NCBI RefSeq assembly: GCF_017352115.1 | Contig: NZ_CP071448.1 | Span: 434,001 to 498,000, forward strand | DNA length: 64,000 bases | Reading direction: 5' to 3' | Source: Flavobacterium endoglycinae | GTDB taxonomy: Bacteria > Bacteroidota > Bacteroidia > Flavobacteriales > Flavobacteriaceae | Shown: positions 44,767 to 54,043 of the stretch, in pieces | How the letters are laid out: each line of letters begins with the position of its first letter | How positions within the stretch are numbered: position 1 is the stretch's first letter | Made by a program: the position numbers and the translations under genes | Notes under the pieces: generated by a model | Told to the model about the DNA's origin: nothing | The model's input: only the letters and a program-made list of their open reading frames with translations | The model's database searches: none

Positions 44767-46440
44767 TCATTCGGACATCTTATTGATCTCATCTATAAAA
44801 AAAGAAGTCGGGCATCCTGTCTTGGCAAAAAACGCCTGGGAGAATTTCCGGGTGCTGCTGAATCCGCCTTCCTCGGCAAGAGCCTTGTTGGAATATTTCC
44901 TAATCTTTTTATCCTCTTTCAATAAAGCTATTATATGTTCGATTTTCAGGTCGCTGATGTAGTTGACGAACTTTTTTCCTTTGTGGTGCCTTATAATGGC
45001 GGAAAGATATTTGGGATTCGAATTGGTGATCGATGCCAGTTTGGCCGCATTAAGATCCTTCAGCAGAAACTTCTTGTCGCTTTCAAACTTTTCCAGCTTC
45101 CTTAGAATCTGCGCCACGGTCTCACTGCTGATATCCTCAATGCCGCTGGCTCCGTTTTCCCTCTGGGTCTTCTGCACTGAAGCTTTCCTGCCATTAATGG
45201 CCTGTTCAAACTTGAGCCTGTAGGTCTTTTTATTACTGGAATGCCGATGGGCAAAAAATATAACCGCTGAGAAAAGCACCACAATGACCCCGCTGTATAT
45301 GTAGTCATTGTATTTCCTGTTATTGAACAGCTTCTCGATTTTCTGCTTGTCCTCTATCAGCACTTTGGTATCATACACCTTTCGGATCCTGCCCGACAGG
45401 TAAACGTACCTGCTGCTGAGCACGCTGTCGGCCTTCAGCAGTTTTTTGATGTAGAAAAGCTCCTTGTTCAGGTCCTGCTTTCCTTTGTAATATTTTATCA
45501 GCAGCTCATAATTCTGCCGCAGATCGGGACGGATATAATTTTTATTTTCAAATATCCGGTCCACCTTCATAAAATAGGGAACCGCCCTCTCGGGCTTATG
45601 AAGATCCCAGTAGCTTCTTCCCAGATAGAAATAGGCCACCGCTTCATTGGCAAAATCCCTGTTTTTTAAAAGCATCGGAATGGAAGCGTTTATGCTTTTG
45701 ACGGCATCGGCATAATTGCTTTTAAAATACTGGTTCACCCCTTCGGAGTGGATAAAGTAGTATTTCATTTCATCATTGGAAAGCCTCTCCCCTTCCTTAA
45801 GGCCTTCCGCATTGGTCTGCGATGCCAGCCCGTAATTGCCCATCCTGCCGTAGCACAGTCCAAGGGAATGCAGCGAATTCAGGTAGGCCCTCGCGTTTTT
45901 TCCGCTGAAATATTCAATGCACTGTTTCAGCAGCGGCACGGCCTCATCATAAAACCCCAGATAGTACTTGATCTGCGCAATGTTGTACTTTACCTTATAG
46001 ACCAGGTAATCATCATCGGTTTTCGAAATAAAGTTATCGGCAATCAGGTAGTGGTCCAGAGCCGATTTGTAGTTCTTCAGCGAATAAAAGACTATGCCTT
46101 TCGAGAGATAAGCCGAACCGATAAGGGCATCCTTATCTGCCTTTTTAGCCGCATAGATCATACTGTCTGCGTATACCAGCTTGAGCTTCCCATCGCAGTA
46201 ATGCACATAGTTTTTGTATCCGTTCAAGATTTCCTCGTCATTTTTTTCTGTTTTTGCCTTGCGAAGAAAGCTGGAGAGGTAAATCTGCTGCCGCTCGGAG
46301 CCTGCTGTCAGCTCAATCTTGTCAAAAAGATAATCATAGGATCTGCCTGAAAGCGTATCACTTTTCTTCGGTTCGTTCCAATTCGCAAAAAGCTGCTGGG
46401 TCATCAAGAGCAAAAGAAGGCTGGATCTAAATTTAAGCAT
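44767..46440 (-). CDS. TPR-containing, membrane-anchored AraC-type regulator
   Basis: The 557-aa protein has a signal peptide (LLLLLMTQQLFA), an outside domain of TPR-like repeats up to about residue 370, one membrane segment (YIYSGVIVVLFSAVIFFAHR) and a cytoplasmic C-terminal AraC helix-turn-helix (LAKLASITNSNPKYLSAIIR-like, ending CPTSFFIDEINKM). This is a one-component sensor design frequent in Bacteroidota. It is divergent from the lipoprotein gene at 46786 and may control it or the transfer genes. Confidence 0.85.
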   Translation of the reverse strand: MLKFRSSLLLLLMTQQLFANWNEPKKSDTLSGRSYDYLFDKIELTAGSERQQIYLSSFLRKAKTEKNDEEILNGYKNYVHYCDGKLKLVYADSMIYAAKKADKDALIGSAYLSKGIVFYSLKNYKSALDHYLIADNFISKTDDDYLVYKVKYNIAQIKYYLGFYDEAVPLLKQCIEYFSGKNARAYLNSLHSLGLCYGRMGNYGLASQTNAEGLKEGERLSNDEMKYYFIHSEGVNQYFKSNYADAVKSINASIPMLLKNRDFANEAVAYFYLGRSYWDLHKPERAVPYFMKVDRIFENKNYIRPDLRQNYELLIKYYKGKQDLNKELFYIKKLLKADSVLSSRYVYLSGRIRKVYDTKVLIEDKQKIEKLFNNRKYNDYIYSGVIVVLFSAVIFFAHRHSSNKKTYRLKFEQAINGRKASVQKTQRENGASGIEDISSETVAQILRKLEKFESDKKFLLKDLNAAKLASITNSNPKYLSAIIRHHKGKKFVNYISDLKIEHIIALLKEDKKIRKYSNKALAEEGGFSSTRKFSQAFFAKTGCPTSFFIDEINKMSE

Positions 46441-46785
46441 AGAGTCAGGATTAAAAATGATACAATACGGGGCAAAAAATGCTTTTCCTTATCAAAATTC
46501 CCGAGCTGGAAACCAAAAGCAGGCTATTTGTAAAGAAAGACTTCCAAATATAACGTAATATATTGATAACAAAGGGTTAACATTAAAAAAACATAGTGCC
46601 GATTTTCCGAAAATCCATACCTGAAATTCAGAAAATCCACAGCCAAGGGCTTGCAGGGCGGCTTTCATGAGACTAGATTTGCTTTGAATTCACAAGCAAA
46701 AAACGGCATCGTGCCGTTTAAGGTTCTGCTTGCCCGGGTGAAATGAACCGGCCCAAAAGGCCGCTCCATTTAACACACTTTAATC
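46441..46785. other. Divergent promoter region with two hairpins
   Basis: The region separates the membrane-bound AraC regulator (minus) from the lipoprotein gene (plus). It holds a palindrome AAACGGCATCGTGCCGTTT at 46701-46719 and a shorter one CGGCCCAAAAGGCCG at 46750-46764, just before the ATG at 46786. Either could be an operator or a leader structure. No gene is visible. Confidence 0.5.
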
Positions 46786-47493
46786 ATGAAAAAAATTTTA
46801 ATCGGCATGCTTGCAGCACTTTCTGTGTCATGCGCCAATGAAGATGACTACACACATGAAATTCCAATTTCCAAATCAGCCGAAAATGAGCTGCTGTCCA
46901 AAAAAACCGTGCAGGTGAATCCTGAAAACCCAGCCAACGCATATGACATAGCGGGGAGAATCCACAATGAGATACTCGACGCTTATCTTTCCTGCACGAT
47001 TTCGGACAGCACCATCAATGCTGTCAGCTCCAAGATCGATTCCATATCATATCTGAACACAGATCTGCAGAACCTTCCATCCCCTGCTGCGCCCAATTTC
47101 CAGAAGATACAGCAGATTGTCTCTTCGCCGCAGCTGCAGCTCGAGCAGATTCTTGCCGGTTCCCCCATGTCGGCCGCAGCAAAAAACAGCCTGTACCACT
47201 TCATGTCTTCGGTTCCAGCCTGGCAGGGCTATCCCTACGGCGATGTGCATTCGCAGATTATCTCTTTTGAAGCAGGCATTATAAATAATGTCCAGTTTAC
47301 GGCTGAAGAAAAAAGGATAATCCTCACCTCATCGGCCATTGCAAGGCATTCGCTCTATTTTGAATCAGAACGCAAGGATAAGGACTGGGAAACCTCCGTG
47401 GGCAACAGGGCCGGTGCAGTACAGGGAGCGCTGAGCAATTCCGCTACCGCGGTTGCCAGCTCACTGCTTGCAGGAATTCTCAGCAGAAACTAA
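46786..47493 (+). CDS. Lipoprotein of unknown function
   Basis: The 235-aa product begins MKKILIGMLAALSVSCANED, a lipoprotein signal with Cys16 as the lipid site. The mature part is helical and Ser/Asn/Gln-rich, and ends in a Gly/Ala/Ser-rich stretch (SNSATAVASSLLAGILSRN). No family is recognised. It is followed 12 bp later by a small membrane protein gene, so both are probably made together. It lies in the regulatory block of the element. Confidence 0.65.
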   Translation: MKKILIGMLAALSVSCANEDDYTHEIPISKSAENELLSKKTVQVNPENPANAYDIAGRIHNEILDAYLSCTISDSTINAVSSKIDSISYLNTDLQNLPSPAAPNFQKIQQIVSSPQLQLEQILAGSPMSAAAKNSLYHFMSSVPAWQGYPYGDVHSQIISFEAGIINNVQFTAEEKRIILTSSAIARHSLYFESERKDKDWETSVGNRAGAVQGALSNSATAVASSLLAGILSRN

Positions 47494-47505
47494 AAAATAA
47501 AAAAA

Positions 47506-47751
47506 ATGGACTGGATCATACCTTTTGAAAAGCGGATCGTATACGGCTTTTACGTATTTCTGATTGTTTTGAATCTGGCGGCTATATACTTTATACTGAC
47601 CATACTGTTTAATAATGAGCCCCGCTGCATCTCCTTTACTGAGACGCCCCCGATTGATTCTGCAAGGAAATTAGTGTATCTGCTTTTCATCAATATGATG
47701 TCAAATCTGCTGTTTGTCTGCGTGAGCATGATAGCAAAATTATACCGTTAG
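47506..47751 (+). CDS. Small two-pass membrane protein
   Basis: The 81-aa product has two hydrophobic segments, IVYGFYVFLIVLNLAAIYFI and LVYLLFINMMSNLLFVCVSM, with a short loop containing FNNEPRCISF between them. No family is recognised. It follows the lipoprotein gene by 12 bp and precedes the AraC-type gene. Confidence 0.6.
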   Translation: MDWIIPFEKRIVYGFYVFLIVLNLAAIYFILTILFNNEPRCISFTETPPIDSARKLVYLLFINMMSNLLFVCVSMIAKLYR

Positions 47752-47783
47752 CGGCATGGAACGTTCAATTTAAATAAAAGGCT

Positions 47784-48647
47784 TTGATATTTAAGAAATC
47801 AAATTATAAGACGCAGGGTATTGCGTTGTGCGTTTTTGAAAATCTAAAATCCGCAAACGCTTTCAAGGATTTAATTCCAGAGCAGCACTCGACGGTCCTC
47901 ATAGTAAACTCCGGTGCCGCCGCCATCAGCATCAACAGCAGGACGATACACTTATTTGCCAGTGAACTGATAGCCATTCCCAAGAGATCAGACTTCGAGG
48001 TTGTGATGATGAGCACGGAACTGTGCGTATCCATACTGTCATTTACATCAGAATTTGCATTTGAAAACAGCATCAGGTGGCCCCATATCGGGTATTTTAA
48101 TTTTTTCACCGCCAGATACGTGTCCAAAATTTTCCTGAAGAAAAAGGAACTTAAGAATCTTATGGATCTGCTGCTGCTGGCAGGCACGAGGCTGGAATTA
48201 TCAAACTCACGGGTTTTCAAAAAGGAACTCATCCTTTTGAGCTTCAACCTTTTTTTATATGAGCTCGCCAGTCTGTACTACAGAAGTTCCTGGCTTGAAA
48301 AGACCAGATATTCCGCTGCGGAAAAAACAGCCGTCCATTTTTTCAGATTAGTTGAGCTCCACTGCAGAGAACAGCACAGCGTAAGGTTTTACGCAGATGC
48401 CCTGAACATTTCCTCAGGGCATCTTACTAAAACCATCAAACTGGTTACAGAGATAACGGCCAAGCAGTGCATTGAAAACGCGCTGGTTCTTGAAGCCAAA
48501 ATTCTGCTTCAGAATAATGATTTAACCATTCTAAATGTTTCGGAAACACTACGATTTGCAAACACTTCTTTCTTTAGTAATTTTTTTAAAAGACATACCC
48601 AGATGTCTCCTTCCGAATATCGATTAAAATTACATTCCGCCTACTGA
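47784..48647 (+). CDS. AraC-family transcription regulator
   Basis: The 287-aa protein has an N-terminal cupin-like part (LIVNSGAAAISINSRTIHLF) and a C-terminal AraC double helix-turn-helix: LNISSGHLTKTIKLVTEITA, then FANTSFFSNFFKRHTQMSPS followed by EYR. The start is the TTG at 47784; no ATG gives a complete N-terminal domain. It lies before the gene at 48738 and upstream of the transfer operon, which it may regulate. Confidence 0.88.
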   Translation: MIFKKSNYKTQGIALCVFENLKSANAFKDLIPEQHSTVLIVNSGAAAISINSRTIHLFASELIAIPKRSDFEVVMMSTELCVSILSFTSEFAFENSIRWPHIGYFNFFTARYVSKIFLKKKELKNLMDLLLLAGTRLELSNSRVFKKELILLSFNLFLYELASLYYRSSWLEKTRYSAAEKTAVHFFRLVELHCREQHSVRFYADALNISSGHLTKTIKLVTEITAKQCIENALVLEAKILLQNNDLTILNVSETLRFANTSFFSNFFKRHTQMSPSEYRLKLHSAY

Positions 48648-48737
48648 CTTGGCCTGACCAGGATTGAAATGTTCTGCAGTTTAATTTAAATACTCCTGCT
48701 ATTGAATCAGGAGCGGTATTTACTAAAAAATGAAGAC

Positions 48738-49949
48738 ATGACGCAACCCTATCTATTGGAATGGCTGGATGCTATGGTTACACTTAATCTAAATCCCAGA
48801 AAGAATAATTTTATAGAGCTGACCCAGCAGCAGTCCAAAGAAATAATGGAAAAGGCTGTCCTGGAAACCCAGCTGATCCAGTCCAAGATGACTATTCAGG
48901 TTTTCTCGCTCACCAAAGAAAAACAGATAAAAGTGCTTATAGGAAACTATCACAGCTCGCTGGTCAATCTTTGGAACAGCCTGATGCTCATAGAAAAGAC
49001 AAATGGTCCCGAACAGAACAGCCATCGAAAAGTAATCAGCACCCTGATGTCCTGTCTGGATGAACTCCTGAATTTCATGGAATCCCGATTTGACCAGTTT
49101 CTAAGCCAGGATTCAAGAATGCCAGGGCTTTATGCGGCATCGGTAAAGAAAAAGCTGAAAAAGAAGATCGGCCTTCTGGCCGGCAGACCGCAGTTTCATT
49201 CCTGCAGCAAAACAGCTTCTGAAATTGTTTTCAGCGAATTATACCGATTTGCAAACTCATCAAAAAATGAAAAAATCACATTTCGGGACGTCCTGTATAG
49301 AAAGCAGCTGATCAAAAAACTGGAATCTTTAAAATTAAATCATAGAGAAAACAGCCTGTTTAATGATTTGGATGAAGTTCTCATACATCTCAACTTCAAC
49401 AGTCCCCTTTATATTAACTATCTGACCAGCCTGCTGTCAGCTAATATAAACGAGTGCGAAAGTTTAAAAGAAAAAAGGGAGCGCCTGCTTCTTTATTCCA
49501 AGCAACTGAATCAGATATACACCAACAGCACTATTTCCCTGTATAAAAATTATCCCGATCTAAGGAAATTAATCCACCAGTGGTTTGAACAGGAACTGCT
49601 GTTTTTAGAGAAAGAACAGCAGTTTGCTGCTGAGGAAACCTCAGCTGTGCTTAAAATCGAAAGCCCTTCTTTGTCAAAGCCTGTCGTAAAGGACGAAGAT
49701 AAGGTTACCTGCCAGCTGTCAACCGACCAGACGGCTCTCATATTAAGAGCTTCACAGGAATTAAATGTTCTGGTTTCCAAATCGATGAACCAGCTCTTTA
49801 AAAAAATAGTTCCATTTCTTTCCACTCCCAGCAAGAGCACCCTTTCTTATGACTCCATGAGAAGCAAGGCCTATTCGATAGAGGAACGCGACAAGGAAAT
49901 TGCGATTGAAACCCTCGAGAATATCATTAAAAAAATTAGGAACTACTAA
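48738..49949 (+). CDS. Helical protein of unknown function upstream of the transfer operon
   Basis: I start at the ATG at 48738 (MTQPYLLEWLDAMVTLNLN); an in-frame TTG at 48702 would add 12 residues. The 403-aa product is helical, with KKKLKKKIGLLAGRP and long stretches of Leu, Lys and Glu. In its place and character it recalls RteC-type regulators of Bacteroides elements, but I cannot see a clear match. It is followed by a hairpin terminator. Confidence 0.55.
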   Translation: MTQPYLLEWLDAMVTLNLNPRKNNFIELTQQQSKEIMEKAVLETQLIQSKMTIQVFSLTKEKQIKVLIGNYHSSLVNLWNSLMLIEKTNGPEQNSHRKVISTLMSCLDELLNFMESRFDQFLSQDSRMPGLYAASVKKKLKKKIGLLAGRPQFHSCSKTASEIVFSELYRFANSSKNEKITFRDVLYRKQLIKKLESLKLNHRENSLFNDLDEVLIHLNFNSPLYINYLTSLLSANINECESLKEKRERLLLYSKQLNQIYTNSTISLYKNYPDLRKLIHQWFEQELLFLEKEQQFAAEETSAVLKIESPSLSKPVVKDEDKVTCQLSTDQTALILRASQELNVLVSKSMNQLFKKIVPFLSTPSKSTLSYDSMRSKAYSIEERDKEIAIETLENIIKKIRNY

Positions 49950-49976
49950 AAACTTCTGAGTTTTTCCTTCCTAAAA

Positions 49977-50005
49977 CCCCAATATTGCATAAGCAGGTAT
50001 TGGGG
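49977..50005 (+). terminator. Probable terminator
   Basis: Arms CCCCAATA and TATTGGGG enclose a 13-base loop. The T run after it is weak (CTGCTTCTTT). It lies 27 bp after the stop of the gene at 48738. Confidence 0.5.
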
Positions 50006-50204
50006 CTGCTTCTTTCTGAGAAAAAGCAATTATTAAACGCTCTGCTAAAAAAATTTTATAAGCCAAACTCTTCTAATTAAAACTTATTTTTTTTCATTTT
50101 TTTTCTCCTGATTTTACTGCGGGTCCAGCAGGGTACAGCCGGGGTACAGCAAAAAGCTGGACTTGTACGCTCTAAGTTCTAGTCGTTCCTTTGACCCGTA
50201 AAAT
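50006..50204. promoter_or_regulatory. Leader region upstream of the transfer operon
   Basis: The gap before the transfer genes holds a hairpin with arms GTCCAGC (about 50125) and GCTGGAC (about 50156). Inside its loop the word GGGTACAGC occurs twice. This direct repeat within an inverted repeat looks regulatory, but its partner is unknown. No gene is visible. Confidence 0.4.
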
Positions 50205-50234
50205 AAATCATATCTGATTCAGATAACATGATTT
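50205..50234. promoter_or_regulatory. Operator-like palindrome before the transfer operon
   Basis: Outer arms AAATCAT and ATGATTT enclose inner arms ATCTGA and TCAGAT, making a nested inverted repeat of 30 bp with a small offset. It ends 30 bp before the ATG at 50264, the first gene of the transfer operon. Two nearby AraC-type proteins are candidate binders. Confidence 0.5.
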
Positions 50235-50263
50235 ATAGAAATGAGAAAAATGTCGAACGATAA

Positions 50264-50737
50264 ATGATGATGACTATGTTTACAAATGTTTCATGGAACA
50301 GCTATCTGGCTGTAATAGGTACAGCGGTAATAATCTGGTATTTATTTATAGTGCTAAAATTTTACAGCGGAGATTTAAAAAAAATCTTCTCAGGGGAAAA
50401 GAAACTTAAACTCCCCTCTTTTAAAAGTAATACGGAAAATACAAAGGAAGCAAAATCCATTTCGGATTCCTTCTCAGAATCATTTGACACTTTAGATGAT
50501 GCAGAACAGCTTTCAGTCCGCATACAGCAGGCTGCTGCAGAAAGCGCAGAAAAAGGCTTATCAAAAGAACAGTTTCAAAACTACTTAAGAATGCTTCTTG
50601 AAGAATATCCCTATGTAAAGATTTCTTCGCTTAGAGAAAGCATCAATAAACTGATTGTTTCCGAATCTGGAAAATACCCTGCTCTGCTTTTGACTTTAAG
50701 CGAGGCAGACAGTCTCTGGGAAGAATCGGTTTTCTAA
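50264..50737 (+). CDS. Membrane-anchored protein at the head of the transfer operon
   Basis: The 157-aa product has one N-terminal membrane segment (NSYLAVIGTAVIIWYLFIVL) and a cytoplasmic acidic helical part (SFDTLDDAEQLSVRIQQAAA). No domain name is recognised, but genes like this precede the pilin-like gene in related Bacteroidota elements. It is separated from that gene by a long hairpin at 50743-50828. Confidence 0.65.
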   Translation: MMMTMFTNVSWNSYLAVIGTAVIIWYLFIVLKFYSGDLKKIFSGEKKLKLPSFKSNTENTKEAKSISDSFSESFDTLDDAEQLSVRIQQAAAESAEKGLSKEQFQNYLRMLLEEYPYVKISSLRESINKLIVSESGKYPALLLTLSEADSLWEESVF

Positions 50738-50742
50738 AATCC

Positions 50743-50828
50743 AGCAGAGGAATCACCCCCGTTCTCTCTGGTGCGGTATGGCTTTATGTGACAAGAAAAT
50801 AGAGCTGCAACGGCGGTATTCCTCTGCT
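50743..50828 (+). terminator. Long hairpin with T run before the pilin-like gene
   Basis: The 5' arm AGCAGAGGAATCACCCCCG pairs with the 3' arm CGGCGGTATTCCTCTGCT with one bulge and one mismatch, enclosing about 45 bases. Five T residues follow. It looks like an intrinsic terminator or attenuator placed inside the transfer operon, 32 bp before the ATG at 50861. A small RNA is also possible. Confidence 0.65.
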
Positions 50829-50860
50829 TTTTAATAATGAAATAACTTTAAAAATGATGT

Positions 50861-51202
50861 ATGATGAAAAAATGTAGCTGGAAATTAAAGTGTTTTTGGA
50901 AAAAGAATAAAGTGCAGGCCACTGCAATTCTTTTATTGCTGCTGATTAATGGCACGGGATACGCACAGGACGGCGTGGCGGGAATTAATGAAGCCAACCA
51001 GAAAGTGAGAAGTTATTTTGACGCGGGCACTGAACTCATGTACGCAGTAGGTGCCATACTCGGCCTGATAGGCGCAGTTAAGGTGTATCAGAAATGGAAT
51101 GCGGGAGATCCCGATACAGGAAAAGTTGCCGCTGCCTGGTTTGGGAGCTGCGTATTTCTGGTTGTGGTGGCAACCGTAATTAAATCCTTTTTCGGCGTTT
51201 AG
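50861..51202 (+). CDS. traE: TraE, DUF4134 pilin-like protein
   Basis: The 113-aa product has a signal peptide ending NGTGYAQDG and two hydrophobic segments (LMYAVGAILGLIGAVKVYQK and AAWFGSCVFLVVVATVIKSF). This is the DUF4134/TraE layout, comparable to VirB2-type pilins. It probably forms the transfer pilus or channel subunit. It precedes TraF by 13 bp. Confidence 0.88.
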   Translation: MMKKCSWKLKCFWKKNKVQATAILLLLLINGTGYAQDGVAGINEANQKVRSYFDAGTELMYAVGAILGLIGAVKVYQKWNAGDPDTGKVAAAWFGSCVFLVVVATVIKSFFGV

Positions 51203-51215
51203 CCAATAACCGGTC

Positions 51216-51530
51216 ATGAGCAGCAGTGTTTACCAGATTAATAAGGGAATCAATCAGAGTATTGAATTCAAAGGGCTTAAGGCACAGTACATCTGGTACC
51301 TGGGCGGAGGCGTCGTCTCACTCATGATTCTCTTTGCTATCATGTATATCATCGGTCTGCCTTCTCTTGTATGCGTAGGTTTGATTGGAACAGCAGGAGC
51401 ATTTCTTGTCTTCAAGATTTATAGAATGAGCAATAAGTACGGTGAGTATGGAATGATGAAAGCTCTTGCGAGAAAACAGATTCCAAAGCATATCAAGGTT
51501 TACAGCAGGGATATTTTTATAAAGAGATAG
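51216..51530 (+). CDS. traF: TraF, DUF4133 (VirB3-like) protein
   Basis: The 104-aa product reads YQINKGINQSIEFKGLKAQY, followed by two membrane segments (GGVVSLMILFAIMYIIGLPS, VCVGLIGTAGAFLVFKIY). This matches the DUF4133/TraF family, the VirB3 counterpart that pairs with the VirB4-type ATPase encoded next. Confidence 0.88.
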   Translation: MSSSVYQINKGINQSIEFKGLKAQYIWYLGGGVVSLMILFAIMYIIGLPSLVCVGLIGTAGAFLVFKIYRMSNKYGEYGMMKALARKQIPKHIKVYSRDIFIKR

Positions 51531-51562
51531 CTATAAGACGTTAGAAGTAAAATGAAAGAAAG

Positions 51563-54031
51563 ATGGAGAAGAGGATGGAAAATATACTGCCGATAATGGC
51601 AGTGGAACATGATTGCATTTTATCAAAACAGGGAGATGTGACGGTGGTTTTTAAAGCGGAACTTCCTGAGATTTTTACCTTATCCGATCAGGAGTACGAA
51701 GCTTTTCACCAGTCATGGATTAAAGCCATTAAAGTTCTTCCTAAGTTCTGCATTTTTCATAAACAGGACTGGTTTTTAGAAAATGCCTATAAAGCTGATT
51801 TTTCAGGAGATGACAGCAGTTTTTTAACCAGAAGCAGCGAACGTTTTTTCAATGAGAGACCCTTTCTGGAGCATTCCTGTTATATTATGCTGACCAAGAA
51901 ACCGCAGGGAAGAAAGAATTCAAGCTCCCTTTTTTCTAATCTGCTGAGAAGCTCCATTGTTCCAGAAGATGTTCTAAGCCAGCAGCTGCTGCAGGATTTT
52001 GAAGATGCCTGCGGACAGTTTAAGAGAATTATGGAAGACGGCGGGTTTGTCAAGCTGGCCAGACTGAAAAATGAAGCGCTTAAAAGCGAGAGCAGAAAAA
52101 TTGGGCTGATCGAAAAGTACTGCTTCTTAGCTGAAAGGGAGGATTCATTTGTTTTTAATGATATCAAATTTGATGAAGGCTTATCGGTGGGCGACAAACA
52201 CTGCCAGCTTTTCACTCTGGGAGATGCCGCTGATCTGCCGGCGTTATGCGGATCACGAATCAACTTTGACCGTTATTCGACGGATAAAACCAAGTTCAGT
52301 GTCGGCTTTGCCTCCACTCTCGGCCAGCTCTTGTCCTGCAGCCATATCTATAATCAGTATCTGTTTATTGAAGATGCCCAGAAAACAATCCAAAAGCTGG
52401 AAAGCAAAAGATTAAGGCTTCAGTCTTTGTCCGCCTACAGCAGGGAAAATATGATTGCAAGGGATGCAGCGAATGACTTTTTAAATGAAGCTGTTTCCCA
52501 GCAGAGGCTTCCCGTTAAGGCTCATTTTAATGTGCTATGCTGGAGCACCAGTAAGGAAAAGCTTAAGGATATTAAAAACAAAGTCTCCTCTGCCCTTGCC
52601 CAGATGGATGCGGCGGCTAAGCAGGAAACTGTCGGAGCCCCGCAGATCTACTGGGCGGGAATCCCGGGAAACGCGGCGGACTTTCCCATGAATGACACTT
52701 TTGACACCTTCACGGAGCAGGCAGTCTGCTTTCTGAATATGGAAACAGGTTACAGATCATCGCTGAGTCCCTGCGGCATAAGACTCGGCGACCGTCTGAC
52801 GGGAAAGCCGGTTCATGTGGACATCAGCGATGAGCCCGTCAAAATGGGAATCTGCACCAACAGAAACAAATTTATTCTCGGGCCTTCAGGAAGCGGCAAG
52901 TCCTTTTTTACCAATCATATGGTGAGAAGCTATTACGAACAGGGAACCCATATTGTACTGGTGGATGTCGGGCACAGCTATAAGGGGCTCTGTGATATGG
53001 TCAGCGGCTATTATTTTACTTATGATGAAAAAAATCCTATCCGTTTTAATCCCTTTTATATTTCAGAGGGAGACAATCTGGATACTGAGAAAAAAGAAAG
53101 CATTAAAACCCTGCTGCTTGCACTCTGGAAAAAAGACGATGAAACCTTTAACCGAAGCGAATATGTGGCACTTTCCAATGCGCTCCAGCTGTATTATGAA
53201 AAGTTGGAGATTAATGCTGCTGTCTTTCCGTGTTTTAACAGCTTTTATGAATTTCTAAAAGATGATTTTGTTTCCATACTCGAAAGCGACAAAGTAAAAG
53301 AAAAAGACTTTGACGTAAACAATTTTCTCTATGTGCTTCGTCCTTACTACAAAGGAGGCGAGTTTGACTATTTGTTGAATGCAACAGAAAATCTAAACCT
53401 GCTAAAGGAAAGATTTATAGTATTTGAACTCGACAATATCAAGGACCATCCGATTCTTTTTCCAGTGGTAACCATAATCATCATGGAAGTATTTATCAAC
53501 AAGATGCGCAAGCTGAAAGGCATCCGAAAAATGATTTTAATTGAAGAAGCCTGGAAAGCTATTGCCAAGGAAGGGATGGCAGAATATTTACGGTATTTAT
53601 TCAAGACCGTTCGTAAATTCTTTGGAGAAGCCATAGTAGTGACCCAGGAGGTTGAAGATATTATTTCTTCACCTGTGGTGAAACAGGCCATTATCAACAA
53701 CAGTGACTGCAAAATCCTGCTGGACCAGAGCAAGTACCAGAATAAATTTGACCAGATACAGGAACTTCTCGGCCTTACCGACAAAGAAAAAGCACTGGTG
53801 CTTTCGGTAAATAAAGCCAATGATCCCGCAAAAAAATACAAGGAAGTCTTTATCTCTCTGGGAGGAATGCTTTCAAAGGTTTACAGGACAGAGGTGTCGC
53901 TGGAGGAATATCTTGCCTACACAACCGAGGAAAGCGAGAAAGTGAAAATGAACGCGTACGCCCAAAAGTTCGGCGGCGACATCAAAAAAGGAATTGCCGC
54001 TATGGCTCAGGAAATGCGAAATGGAAATTAA
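51563..54031 (+). CDS. traG: TraG, VirB4-type conjugation ATPase
   Basis: The 822-aa protein has Walker A GPSGSGKS at residues 440-447 and Walker B in KMILIEEAWKAIA, with VTQEVEDIISSPVVKQAIIN after it, as in TraG/VirB4 ATPases of Bacteroidota elements. It powers assembly and substrate transfer at the inner membrane. The N-terminal half carries the family-specific part. It is complete and in the usual place after TraF. Confidence 0.95.
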   Translation: MEKRMENILPIMAVEHDCILSKQGDVTVVFKAELPEIFTLSDQEYEAFHQSWIKAIKVLPKFCIFHKQDWFLENAYKADFSGDDSSFLTRSSERFFNERPFLEHSCYIMLTKKPQGRKNSSSLFSNLLRSSIVPEDVLSQQLLQDFEDACGQFKRIMEDGGFVKLARLKNEALKSESRKIGLIEKYCFLAEREDSFVFNDIKFDEGLSVGDKHCQLFTLGDAADLPALCGSRINFDRYSTDKTKFSVGFASTLGQLLSCSHIYNQYLFIEDAQKTIQKLESKRLRLQSLSAYSRENMIARDAANDFLNEAVSQQRLPVKAHFNVLCWSTSKEKLKDIKNKVSSALAQMDAAAKQETVGAPQIYWAGIPGNAADFPMNDTFDTFTEQAVCFLNMETGYRSSLSPCGIRLGDRLTGKPVHVDISDEPVKMGICTNRNKFILGPSGSGKSFFTNHMVRSYYEQGTHIVLVDVGHSYKGLCDMVSGYYFTYDEKNPIRFNPFYISEGDNLDTEKKESIKTLLLALWKKDDETFNRSEYVALSNALQLYYEKLEINAAVFPCFNSFYEFLKDDFVSILESDKVKEKDFDVNNFLYVLRPYYKGGEFDYLLNATENLNLLKERFIVFELDNIKDHPILFPVVTIIIMEVFINKMRKLKGIRKMILIEEAWKAIAKEGMAEYLRYLFKTVRKFFGEAIVVTQEVEDIISSPVVKQAIINNSDCKILLDQSKYQNKFDQIQELLGLTDKEKALVLSVNKANDPAKKYKEVFISLGGMLSKVYRTEVSLEEYLAYTTEESEKVKMNAYAQKFGGDIKKGIAAMAQEMRNGN

Positions 54032-54043
54032 TGAAAGAGAAAA

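Noticed and set aside
45748..46350. 200-aa open frame antisense to the TPR/AraC regulator
   Set aside because: The opposite strand encodes a well-formed TPR, membrane and AraC-type protein; this frame has no features of its own.
47804..48247. 147-aa open frame antisense to the AraC-type gene
   Set aside because: The plus-strand frame encodes a clear AraC protein; the antisense product is low-complexity.
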